Below are positions 62,401 to 64,000 of a stretch of DNA of 64,000 bases, in pieces. Origin of the DNA: Colocasia esculenta (lineage: Eukaryota > Streptophyta > Magnoliopsida > Alismatales > Araceae); the NCBI GenBank assembly GCA_014218235.1, contig CM024758.1, positions 98,679,698 through 98,743,697 of the forward strand, in the 5' to 3' direction. The notes under the pieces are model-generated. The model did no database searches, had not been told where the DNA came from, and saw only the letters and a list, made by a program, of their open reading frames with translations. Made by a program: the position numbers and the translations under genes. Every line of letters starts with the position of its first letter. The stretch's first letter is position 1.

Positions 62401-63513
62401 GCGTCTTTTGGAAGGTCCGCAAGGACGTGACCCACTTTGCGGGTATATCAGCGGCTTATAGCCGCTGACAAAAGATCAAAAACCGTTGACATAGATTTAT
62501 GTCAGCGGTCTTCAAGTCGTTGATAAAGTCGTTGACGAATTGGTCGTCAACTAATGTTTGTCAGCGGCCGTCACTAACCGTTGACAAATGTTTCATATGT
62601 CAGCGGTTAACATCCGATGACATATATTGAATATGTCAATGGATCGTAGCCGTTGACATATATTAGATATGTCAGCGGCCGGTGTATGTTGACATATTAG
62701 GAATATGTCAGCGGCTTTCTCCCGCCGCTGGGAGGAGTTGTTTTTTGGAGTATACCACCTACACTTGTACATTCTTCTTTTTGATACAGTCGTGGTACTA
62801 CCCACTTTTCAAAAAGAAAAAAAACCTAAACATTTGTAACAAACAGAAACATTTTAATTTCAAATACTTGCAGAGAAGCCTATAAGCTGGATGCACCAAT
62901 AAATTATTCTGGAGTTACTCTTGTCATCAAATAAGTAGCAATCTAAAGTAGGCAATCCAACAAGTTATCTCATGGGAAATTTCTGAATTTAAAAAGACAG
63001 TGACCTTGTGATGGAAAAGAAACCCCTGGACACCTAAAACTCAAACTCATGTCATCATTACCATCACGATGGTGCAACATAGCACAACTCTAAGAAGAAC
63101 TACATTAATCAAATTTTACACGTTCCCTAATACTTTTCAGGTACTGGGCACAGTGGGTGCTAACGTCAGTTACATAACTCATCTTGTCCCAACCATGTCT
63201 GTGACTCTGTGCTAACATAACTCATCTTCTTTCCTGCAGCCTGCAGTCAAGCATACTTTCATTGGAGTGGGAAAAAAATACCAATTCTAACTTGATGTCA
63301 CTGCTTATATTGAGTAAAAAGCAACTTACTATATTCAACATCTTTATCTCAGGTGGAAACTATTAATGGATATAAAGATCTTCACATCCCCCCTGGGACG
63401 CAGCCTGGACAGATAATAAAAATTCCTAATCTGGGAGCTCCAAGCATGAAAAAGCCATCTGTTCGTGGAGATCATCATTTTATTGTCAATGTTGAGATTC
63501 CAACAAATATTAG
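20112..63513 (+). CDS. Plastid-targeted type I DnaJ (Hsp40) co-chaperone, 8 exons seen, 3' end outside window
   Basis: Joined exons are 20112-20468, 24830-24898, 25173-25268, 25419-25543, 25859-26054, 28417-28592, 30291-30420 and 63353-63513 (1310 nt, 436 codons plus 2 bases). All have GT-AG borders and compatible phases. Residues 1-90 form a Ser/Ala/Pro/Arg-rich presumptive chloroplast transit peptide. The J domain (about 92-157) has the HPD triad at 121-123. A Gly/Phe region (about 184-202) is followed by a zinc-binding domain with four CxxCxGxG-type motifs (C242/C245, C259/C262, C285/C288, C299/C302), then substrate-binding C-terminal domains. The layout matches plant chloroplast DJA-type DnaJ proteins, which stimulate plastid Hsp70 ATPase. 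Start 20112 has a strong context (gccggccATGGcg). No exon is broken. About 50-100 residues are probably missing at the end. Intron 7 is 32.9 kb. Confidence 0.92.
20469..21321. other. DnaJ intron 1, 5' part, no element recognised
   Basis: Ordinary intron sequence with a T14 run at 20766 and an A10 run near 20868. I see no coding or terminal-repeat structure. Confidence 0.5.
21322..22088. mobile_element. hAT-type MITE with TTTCCGC/GCGGAAA motif array
   Basis: The 767-bp element starts TAGGGTTGCCAAC, and the right end reads TAGGGCTGCCAAC on the opposite strand. The flanking 8-bp repeats GTCCCATG (21314-21321) and GTCCCATT (22089-22096) match at 7 of 8. Both ends carry inverted clusters of tttccgcttccgcat-type repeats, and the middle is AT-rich. 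No protein is seen. Confidence 0.9.
22317..22529 (+). mobile_element. tRNA-derived SINE in DnaJ intron 1
   Basis: A 213-bp insertion flanked by a 17-18 bp repeat, taagaagtttc(c)caaaag (22300-22316 and 22530-22547). Box A-like tagcccagtggc (about 22325) and box B-like gggtttcaaacc (about 22456) are present. The right end is A-rich (accaaaaaaattttaaaag). The A-B spacing (about 130 bp) is wider than in a simple tRNA head, so the element may be composite, or the box A match may be fortuitous. Confidence 0.7.
22634..23200 (+). pseudogene. HD2-type (plant-specific) histone deacetylase retropseudogene
   Basis: The start MVVHGIEVNLGETASVN aligns in form with the HD2/HDT N-terminus (MEFWGVEV...). Later frames give KQLVIG, then SYSWKNGSVLF, corresponding to the family's conserved SHxWKNGSVxF block. 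Next come DFDSESEEED and a long Asp/Glu-rich tail (GEDESDKDESYDAM..., DDSSNEDEDESS) ending in TAA at 23198-23200. At least two frameshifts and a stop at 22837 disrupt it. The copy is contiguous where HD2 genes have introns, which implies a processed cDNA insertion. The C-terminal zinc finger of some HDTs is not seen. Function is excluded by the breaks. Confidence 0.7.
23201..23920. other. DnaJ intron 1, unclassified C/T-rich block
   Basis: A pyrimidine-rich segment around 23380-23770 has several spurious open frames with no recognisable domain. It may be a leader or exon fragment of an old transposon. No termini found. Confidence 0.35.
23925..24626. repeat. Probable MITE with GCCTAGGCG motifs
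   Basis: Left end ttgggttttacgatgcctaggcg and right end ctaggcgcctaag...gtcgccttaacaacctt are inverted versions of a ggtt(k)taaggcg-type terminus, with gcctaggcg clusters at both ends. The TSD cannot be resolved by eye. The layout (self-complementary short motifs near both ends) matches the hAT MITEs elsewhere in the window, but the superfamily is uncertain. Confidence 0.55.
24830..24898 (+). CDS. DnaJ exon 2: HPD loop and J-domain helix III
   Basis: 23 codons starting YHPDMNKSPGAEEKF. The HPD triad that contacts Hsp70 is intact. Acceptor acag ends at 24829, donor gt at 24899, phases 0/0. Confidence 0.93.
25173..25268 (+). CDS. DnaJ exon 3: end of J domain
   Basis: 32 codons, VLSDDEKRSLYDRFGEAGL to DPQE, including the helix IV DKRxxYDRFGE-type block. 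Flanked by ag 25171-25172 and gt 25269-25270. Confidence 0.93.
25419..25543 (+). CDS. DnaJ exon 4: Gly/Phe-rich linker
   Basis: 41 codons plus 2 bases. MDPFQVFNAFFGESNGLFG is followed by a Gly-rich stretch and RRNQRQNLDI. The split Arg codon continues at 25859. Confidence 0.92.
25859..26054 (+). CDS. DnaJ exon 5: first half of the zinc-binding domain
   Basis: 65 codons after the split codon. YDLFLSFKESISGG leads into CDNCNGTG and CVDCGGRG, then the TPFGVVSQ turn that precedes the second zinc site. One extra cysteine (C255) is present between the motifs. Confidence 0.93.
26055..27242. other. DnaJ intron 5, 5' half, no element recognised
   Basis: AT/T-rich intron sequence. The open frames are short and without domains, and no terminal repeats were found. 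Confidence 0.45.
27243..27462. mobile_element. hAT-type MITE with CGAAACCGAAACC motifs
   Basis: The ends catggatggc (27243) and gccatccttg (to 27462) are inverted repeats of a hAT-like terminus. Both subterminal regions carry ggttttggccc/gaaaccgaaacc motifs in opposite orientation. No clear 8-bp TSD is visible, so the exact ends are provisional. Confidence 0.7.
27582..27893. repeat. Two-copy tandem duplication, period 157 bp
   Basis: The block starting catcctca(t/c)attc with tcaattaccagcttatcat and gtgtgacatagacaatatg occurs at 27582-27738 and again at 27739-27893, with scattered substitutions. It is followed by a TG-rich low-complexity stretch (to about 28130). Intronic; no function seen. 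Confidence 0.85.
28417..28592 (+). CDS. DnaJ exon 6: second half of zinc domain, start of C-terminal domain
   Basis: 58 codons plus 2 bases. CSKCGGDG and CTKCNGEG complete the four zinc motifs, followed by the VTVGIPPGVHDGVTIQV strand of the substrate-binding domain. The split Arg codon continues at 30291. Confidence 0.93.
28593..29654. other. DnaJ intron 6, 5' part
   Basis: AT-rich sequence with GA-rich simple repeats near 28850-28925. A 71-codon open frame (29076-29291) has no recognisable domain and is probably chance. Confidence 0.4.
29655..30036. mobile_element. Mutator-like MITE with 9-bp TSD
   Basis: The 382-bp element has long inverted ends: gggaaaatcacatatatgcc on the left and its imperfect inverse ending agttttccc on the right, extending about 45 bp with ctgaaat and tattcaaata blocks. 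It is flanked by a perfect 9-bp TSD TTTTTATTT (29646-29654 and 30037-30045), the length typical of Mutator elements. The core (29860-29930) is GC-richer, with no recognised gene fragment. Confidence 0.85.
30291..30420 (+). CDS. DnaJ exon 7: C-terminal substrate-binding domain
   Basis: 43 codons after the split Arg. GAAGDLYIFIHVAEK and LNLYSDITVDYTKAILGT are the strands typical of the DnaJ C-terminal fold. The donor gt at 30421 opens the 32.9-kb intron, phase 0. Confidence 0.93.
30421..31583. other. DnaJ intron 7, left remnant of the ancestral intron
   Basis: Ordinary T-rich intron sequence apart from a short hAT-like element at about 31105-31225. With 62841-63352 it reconstructs an intron of about 1.7 kb before the LINE insertion. 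Confidence 0.6.
31105..31225. mobile_element. Short hAT-like MITE with GATCGG/CCGATC motifs
   Basis: A block of about 120 bp with repeated gattcc(g)gatc and gatcggc motifs in both orientations and ends caggattgg...aaccatg. It resembles the other hAT MITEs here, but no 8-bp TSD could be fixed. Confidence 0.5.
31584..31601. repeat. LINE target-site duplication, left copy
   Basis: aacctaaacatttgtaac is repeated exactly at 62823-62840. The right copy directly follows an A-rich tail, so the first one or two As may belong to the tail. Confidence 0.93.
31652..32059 (+). pseudogene. LINE ORF1 N-terminal part with two zinc knuckles
   Basis: 135 codons from ATG 31652. Two CX2CX4HX4C knuckles are visible, CFGCGRRGHIRCHC and CFACRMRGHLRFQC. 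Downstream sequence to about 33170 continues in shifted frames without clear domains. In this family ORF1 binds nucleic acid in the LINE ribonucleoprotein. It stops early relative to typical ORF1 length, so it is a pseudogene. Confidence 0.75.
33457..33975 (+). pseudogene. LINE ORF2 endonuclease domain, interrupted
   Basis: From ATG 33457: MRVIFSNVRGLEGAEKRRAV, then DALCIQKTKWEG, GGILILWNP and, after in-frame stops near 33820, CVGGDFNSSV (about 33871). These are the EEP/APE-type endonuclease motifs of plant L1 ORF2. The usual catalytic Glu of the QETK motif reads Lys (QKTK). The frame is cut near 33976 by the chromovirus and resumes near 57640 with LVDLGMANTSFT. Confidence 0.85.
33990..34964 (+). 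pseudogene. Chromovirus gag C-terminus and aspartic protease
   Basis: Zinc knuckle CFKCQGVGHFAAQC (about 34174) is followed after short breaks by the protease with DSGSCINAIS (about 34519) and IILGRPW (about 34719). Stops at 34039, 34273 and 34708 interrupt it. The C-terminal side is cut by the hAT insertion after ...PPACDPR. The N-terminal gag is missing. Confidence 0.8.
35386..36177 (-). pseudogene. hAT transposase C-terminal tail
   Basis: Minus-strand frames give a Lys/Glu-rich stretch (ERKTKARKKLSPTKKEEQ) and then a Tyr/Gly/Ser/Gln-rich region (GPSYPPFFNPPKLSYSD..., NIQTTGMVVSSL), typical low-complexity tails of plant hAT transposases. It is in separate frames and interrupted upstream by the MITE at 36178. 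Assignment is by position after the hATC domain. Confidence 0.5.
36178..37012. mobile_element. hAT-type MITE with TCTCGCGAGA palindromes
   Basis: The 835-bp element with ends CAACGTTTGCCATATC and, inverted, CATGGTATGCAATC is flanked by a perfect 8-bp TSD GTGGCAGA (36170-36177 and 37013-37020). Both subterminal parts carry gatctcggagatctcgg or, at the right, three head-to-tail TCTCGCGAGA palindromes (36971-37000). It splits the transposase tail of the larger hAT element. Confidence 0.9.
37255..37575 (-). pseudogene. hAT transposase dimerisation (hATC) domain
   Basis: Reads ...WIQVNYQQ, then AVRVLSQTTSSSQCERNWST and RNRLGVDRLEKLVYYHYNMRL. That is the A.R.LSQ..SSS.CERNWS...H.K.RNRL pattern of the hAT C-terminal dimerisation domain in plants. 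The upstream part of the gene is displaced by the chromovirus inserted at 37667. The domain is intact over about 100 residues. Confidence 0.88.
37667..39286 (-). repeat. 3' LTR of the minus-strand chromovirus
   Basis: 1620 bp, closely similar to 42408-44022 with many single-base indels. It has a GC-rich central part (about 38200-38900), which produces long spurious Ala/Pro/Arg-rich open frames on both strands. Confidence 0.95.
39290..42391 (-). pseudogene. gag-protease-partial integrase-chromodomain of the minus-strand chromovirus
   Basis: Reading right to left: gag N-terminus MASDRQMEPRRSPPREPTL (about 42270), a Retrotrans_gag-like region with WEAAMDRYFEWYEM (about 41710), knuckle CYRCSGFGHYVGQC (about 40990), protease DSGSCINAIS (about 40670) and IILGRPW. 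Then, without RT or RNase H, come integrase end pieces FTSYF.KTLWHLMGTQLKFS and LPHAEFAYNNSVNRSTG, the linker EGDYVMIRVRPERFPSRVVK (about 39780) and a chromodomain-like RYLVHWRGRP (about 39440). Multiple frameshifts are present. Non-autonomous. Confidence 0.85.
42392..42403 (-). promoter_or_regulatory. Primer-binding site of the minus-strand chromovirus
   Basis: Plus strand gctctgatacca is the inverse of TGGTATCAGAGC, complementary to the 3' end of initiator tRNA-Met. It lies four bases inside the 5' LTR end at 42408. Confidence 0.93.
42408..44022 (-). repeat. 5' LTR of the minus-strand chromovirus
   Basis: 1615 bp copy matching 37667-39286. Ends TGATGCGGG...TCACCA, followed by TSD ATACC. 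The 389-codon minus frame inside (42505-43674) is GC-driven low complexity and is not a gene. Confidence 0.95.
44336..44511. mobile_element. hAT-like MITE with GATCGGATCGG motifs
   Basis: About 176 bp of alternating gatcggatcgg and ccgatcc(g) motifs in both orientations. The ends are agcaggaaagg...gatcctgcctt and the approximate flanking repeats are catggtgg and catgtgtgg. It interrupts the hAT transposase remnant. The exact ends are provisional. Confidence 0.6.
44560..45750 (-). pseudogene. hAT transposase DUF659/central region
   Basis: The minus-strand frame 45506-45024 reads VPAHTAKSPYFHSILDAIAK, GPGLKAPTRKYI, then WKERGCTIMCDGWTGTTRKS, FLVYCCKGLFFLN and, after a break, TSVTDNEASYKAASRL. 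This is the DUF659 pattern (GC.I..DGW....R..ink.fl) of plant hAT transposases. Downstream frames near 44700-44990 continue with ILNMMRQYIDERDLLRADPT. Upstream 45750-45510 has IKQALKGVKALQREQSKG. Frameshifts break it. The N-terminal part is beyond the insertion at 45756. Confidence 0.85.
45735..46894. repeat. False assembly duplication, left copy (contig end)
   Basis: 1160 bp that recur after the gap at 46995-48154 with scattered one-base indels. The copied block includes 21 bp of hAT flank (45735-45755, with the TSD) as well as the start of the TG...CA element, which a biological duplication of the element would not carry. Confidence 0.85.
46895..46994. other. Assembly gap (100 N)
   Basis: Exactly 100 Ns, the usual placeholder for a gap of unknown size. 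Overlapping sequence on both sides indicates the two contigs should be merged. Confidence 0.98.
46995..48154. repeat. False assembly duplication, right copy (contig start)
   Basis: Starts aagccccttcgtctctcatc, the same hAT flank as at 45735, and runs parallel to it up to the gap boundary (gacgtgtggtccac against gacgtgtggtacac). Confidence 0.85.
50561..50995 (-). pseudogene. hAT transposase N-terminus with BED zinc finger
   Basis: Minus strand from about 50980: EHEEQEVEQAIDPGWAHSTL, then KKVKCNWCSNEIFGDIYGLK and QHMLEF, followed after a stop by NVANVHHAT. This fits the BED-finger pattern W.h....d..k.kv.C.yC.....g.i..lk.H, although the second Cys/His half is degenerate. A CAT-repeat (50618-50652) encodes an Asp run. 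The rest of the gene follows at 45750 downward. Confidence 0.75.
51011..51380. repeat. Three tandem copies of about 142 bp in the hAT transposase leader
   Basis: Copies start at 51011, 51152 and 51295. Each contains gcacattaatt (or a variant), tccctaattttta, ggggattttggggaaaatgg and acattggacactcaattg. They lie upstream of the BED-finger coding region on the minus strand, in leader or intron sequence. Confidence 0.85.
51480..52008. repeat. hAT right subterminal region with CCGAGTCGG arrays
   Basis: A GA-rich then GC-rich block (51480-51620) is followed by ctccgagtcgg repeats in both orientations (51660-51990), the last three head-to-tail, and then the terminal tgccatccatg. A shorter equivalent array is at the left end (about 35010-35080). 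Confidence 0.8.
52017..55257 (+). pseudogene. Chromovirus pol: RT, RNase H, integrase, chromodomain
   Basis: RT from about 52200: LEEFRDVFPVDLSDRLPP, then KYRFP, DLKSGYHQVRI, GLSNAPR and VVYFDDILIFS (about 52820). RNase H has FEVSCDASGVGIGGVL, SEKL, YSTYDKEFY and ALSRR (about 53590). Integrase has the zinc part HAGGLAGHFDRNKT...CRTCALAK (about 53815-53950), WQDVSMDFILGLP, VVDRFTKMAHF and SDRDVHF (about 54210). The linker EGDYVMIRVRPER is followed by a chromodomain, YLIGWRGRLATEDTW (about 55000). Stops at 52339, 53041, 53482, 53651 and 54311, plus frameshifts, make it non-functional. It is a closely related family to the minus-strand element. Confidence 0.92.
55258..55556 (+). repeat. Middle LTR of the chromovirus composite
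   Basis: Ends ...gttccccatca directly before a PBS. It contains a leader-like GC/CT-rich 3' half. The left boundary is approximate. It follows the end of the pol frame (TLLDF stop at 55255-55257) and so serves as a 3' LTR for that pol, and by its PBS as a 5' LTR for the next internal region. Confidence 0.6.
55560..55571 (+). promoter_or_regulatory. Primer-binding site tggtatcagagc
   Basis: A perfect 12-base match to the initiator tRNA-Met PBS also seen (inverted) at 42392-42403. It marks the preceding repeat as a 5' LTR for what follows. Confidence 0.9.
55572..57212 (+). mobile_element. Non-autonomous internal region of a second chromovirus-related element
   Basis: CT-rich leader (55600-56240), a hAT MITE (56259-56420), and a short degenerate coding region from ATG 56696 (MTTDYLSLHWRLSEDPSW..., stop at 56852-56854). 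That region continues in broken frame with a partly repeated block (KEVHYVTDPTLIEEY, then KEIHYVADPALEDEY) to a C-terminal-like FEDEFFRTGGE just before the next LTR. No gag, protease, RT or integrase is present. The short protein is not recognised. Confidence 0.55.
56259..56420. mobile_element. hAT-type MITE with GATTCGG motifs
   Basis: The 162-bp element TATGGTTTGGCGG...GCGAACCTTA (inverse TAAGGTTCGC) is flanked by a perfect 8-bp TSD GGTTAGAG (56251-56258 and 56421-56428). It is built almost entirely of gattcggg/cgaatc repeats in both orientations. Confidence 0.9.
57213..57632 (+). repeat. Right LTR of the chromovirus composite
   Basis: Same layout as the middle LTR (cccattaggggccca-type block, TATA-like ctttaaatacatgtaa at about 57386, CT-rich 3' half) but strongly diverged. 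Ends gtatcaca before the LINE ORF2 resumes. The left boundary is approximate. Confidence 0.55.
57791..58020. repeat. Tandem duplication of 115 bp inside LINE ORF2
   Basis: gagatcataagctcattttg starts at 57791 and again at 57906, with parallel sequence to about 58015 (gattgcacgacaggtagcac against gatcgcacgacaggtagcac). 115 is not a multiple of 3, so it shifts the ORF2 frame. Confidence 0.9.
59415..59659. mobile_element. hAT-type MITE with GATCGGAATC motifs in LINE ORF2
   Basis: 245 bp between ends caaggaatttcgg and gcaatccatg. Imperfect 8-bp flanks cttattgc and cttactcc match at 6 of 8. Internal motifs gatccggaatcaaatcgg and gatcgatcgg occur in both orientations. It splits the ORF2 frame between CLGLPLIA and SPILEVF. 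Confidence 0.75.
61080..61560. repeat. Left subterminal palindrome array (gtcaacggct / agccgttgac)
   Basis: About ten units alternate catatgtcaacggct and agccgttgacatatg with spacers of 5-15 bases, each adjacent pair forming a perfect or near-perfect hairpin. This resembles the subterminal transposase-binding repeats of CACTA elements but is unusually regular. Confidence 0.88.
61540..61858 (-). pseudogene. Possible second captured gene fragment, unidentified
   Basis: A GC-rich minus-strand frame of 109 codons: RNLKQRLALQLLHQSSAEDD, LKAAMAADKGGSEEGEEVDD, ERVLSAKDFYVSREKW. The codon composition looks like plant coding sequence rather than transposon. I do not recognise the protein. It could equally be a promoter or leader piece captured with the adjacent fragment. 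Confidence 0.35.
61930..62445 (+). pseudogene. Captured fragment of a peptide-N4-(N-acetyl-beta-glucosaminyl)asparagine amidase A (PNGase A) gene
   Basis: The plus frame contains a signal-peptide-like SRRLVSLVFLLLCTGSSCC, an acidic/proline linker, then CSLPLLQYGFAHTVRAPPVA, an in-frame TAG at 62274-62276 where the family usually has Trp, and NHAVLEFSAFCAGEQ, DRIAAVWLDGVEILRTSTAK and VGVFWKVRKDVTHFAG. This is the N-terminal PNGase A block with its DRI..VWL.GVEI.R..TAEP signature. It stops at the right subterminal repeats. The catalytic C-terminal half is absent, so it is a fragment. Confidence 0.82.
62445..62735. repeat. Right subterminal palindrome array of the small CACTA element
   Basis: Units tcagcggcttatagccgctga, atgtcagcggtc, ccgttgacatatatt and tatgtcagcggc mirror the left array, with cagcgg variants replacing caacgg. 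Confidence 0.85.
62823..62840. repeat. LINE target-site duplication, right copy
   Basis: aacctaaacatttgtaac, identical to 31584-31601, immediately after the A-rich LINE tail. Confidence 0.93.
62841..63352. other. DnaJ intron 7, right remnant of the ancestral intron
   Basis: Ordinary intron sequence ending tttatctcag at 63352. No further element seen. Confidence 0.7.
63353..63513 (+). CDS. DnaJ exon 8: C-terminal substrate-binding domain
   Basis: 53 codons plus 2 bases. VETINGYKDLHIPPGTQPGQ and GAPSMKKPSVRGDHHFIVNV follow exon 7 (ILGTVVK) without loss, although 32.9 kb separates them. The donor gt is at 63514; the next exon lies beyond the window. Confidence 0.93.
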
Positions 63514-64000
63514 GTTAGACCTTCTTTATCATCAAAATCACTTTCTGGGTTCTGTTTTAGAATGTTTTTGAGTCTTGTAAAGGAAAAATCTCTTTACTTC
63601 ATTTCTTATGTGAACTTCCTTTTGTATATGTAACTGATCAAAGCTATATTTGTTAAATCATTGCAAACTTGATAATGCTTAAGAAACATCTAATTGTAAA
63701 CTTTTCATGCTATTGCATGTAAATAACATAGGACATTTAGAAAAACATTTCTTTTGGACATGTAGGAGATTGTGCTTCTTTGGAACACTCTTCAGTCGTT
63801 ATTTCTTGGAATCTTTTATTAATGCATCGGTTATATTGGATGTACTCTAAGTCAAGTTGTTTGTGTTCCAATATATTCCTCGTTTTGTACTAATGTAGAT
63901 AAACAAATAGCATAAATATAAGTTTGAAGGTTCACTACAAATAAACTACTCATGTAGTTACTATAGTCTATATTCAATATTTACAACTTGAAATTATGTC
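63514..64000. other. DnaJ intron 8, 5' part
   Basis: AT-rich intron sequence to the window edge, with no coding sequence or element recognised. Confidence 0.6.

Larger units (their letters stand above)
61054..62751. mobile_element. Small CACTA element carrying gene fragments (Pack-CACTA)
   Basis: Left end cactacaagagaattatg (61054) is a CACTA terminus. The right end ...ttttttggagt (to 62751) is a degenerate inverse, and ata flanks both sides (61051-61053, 62752-62754). Palindromic subterminal arrays lie at 61080-61560 and 62445-62730, and gene-fragment sequence lies between them. No transposase is present. It sits in the 3' UTR of the LINE. Confidence 0.8.
31602..62822 (+). mobile_element. 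L1-type LINE with nested insertions, filling DnaJ intron 7
   Basis: The element is bounded by an 18-bp direct repeat (31584-31601, 62823-62840) and ends in an A-rich tail (aaaaagaaaaaaaa). In order it has an ORF1 with two CCHC knuckles, an apurinic-type endonuclease (33457-33960), a reverse transcriptase with YADD (59210-59221) and a zf-RVT-like C-terminus. Subtracting a chromovirus composite (about 33976-57640), a hAT MITE (59415-59659) and a CACTA element (61054-62751) leaves about 5.6 kb, normal for a plant L1 LINE. It is sense-oriented to the DnaJ gene. All ORFs are broken. Confidence 0.93.

Noticed and set aside
61080..62735. CRISPR-like repeat array
   Set aside because: The repeats alternate in orientation with short variable spacers and lie at the ends of a CACTA transposon in a plant genome; there is no cas gene or uniform spacing.

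Overview
The window is flowering-plant nuclear DNA. It has GT-AG introns, plant-type CACTA, hAT, Helitron, chromovirus and L1-type LINE elements, and one plastid-targeted DnaJ gene. The GC-rich first exon of that gene hints at a monocot, but I cannot name the species. Frequent one-base indels between near-identical copies, and a scaffold gap of exactly 100 Ns, suggest a lightly polished long-read assembly. Small frameshifts should therefore be read with caution.

Layout. (1) 1-13911 is the right part of a CACTA (En/Spm) transposon. It holds the acidic C-terminus of a first gene, a palindromic repeat array, and a multi-exon Transposase_24-like second gene with tandemly duplicated micro-exons. 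A hAT MITE, two long non-coding TG...CA elements and an array of about 175-bp repeats interrupt it. It ends in a CACTA terminus with subterminal repeats and sits inside a Helitron reading frame. (2) 13912 to about 19000 is the rest of that decayed Helitron: a Rep (HUH) fragment and an RPA-like fragment, cut by a Tourist-like MITE with an extremely G-rich core. (3) 19111-19868 holds a small TRIM retrotransposon and a hAT MITE, both with perfect target-site duplications (TSDs). (4) 20112-63513 and beyond is the only convincing host gene, a type I plastid DnaJ co-chaperone. Eight exons are visible and the 3' end lies outside the window. Its small introns carry a SINE, hAT and Mutator-like MITEs and an HD2-type histone deacetylase retropseudogene.

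(5) Intron 7 is about 32.9 kb long. Some 31.2 kb of it is one LINE insertion bracketed by an 18-bp repeat, and the rest leaves an ancestral intron of about 1.7 kb. Inside the LINE (31602-62822) sits a 5'-truncated chromovirus composite (about 33976-57640). Inside that is a hAT transposon (34973-52008, 8-bp TSD). Inside the hAT are a complete-ended but internally deleted minus-strand chromovirus (37667-44022, TSD ATACC), a long TG...CA element (45756-50555, TSD CATCT) that spans the gap, and further hAT MITEs. The LINE also holds a hAT MITE (59415-59659) and a CACTA element (61054-62751) that carries a fragment of a peptide-N-glycosidase A gene.

The window shows one housekeeping gene whose reading frame survives although transposons nested four deep fill one intron. 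The most unusual items are the micro-exon duplication, the G-rich MITE core, the hAT MITEs that each carry a private palindromic motif, the Pack-CACTA capture, and a false duplication at the assembly gap.
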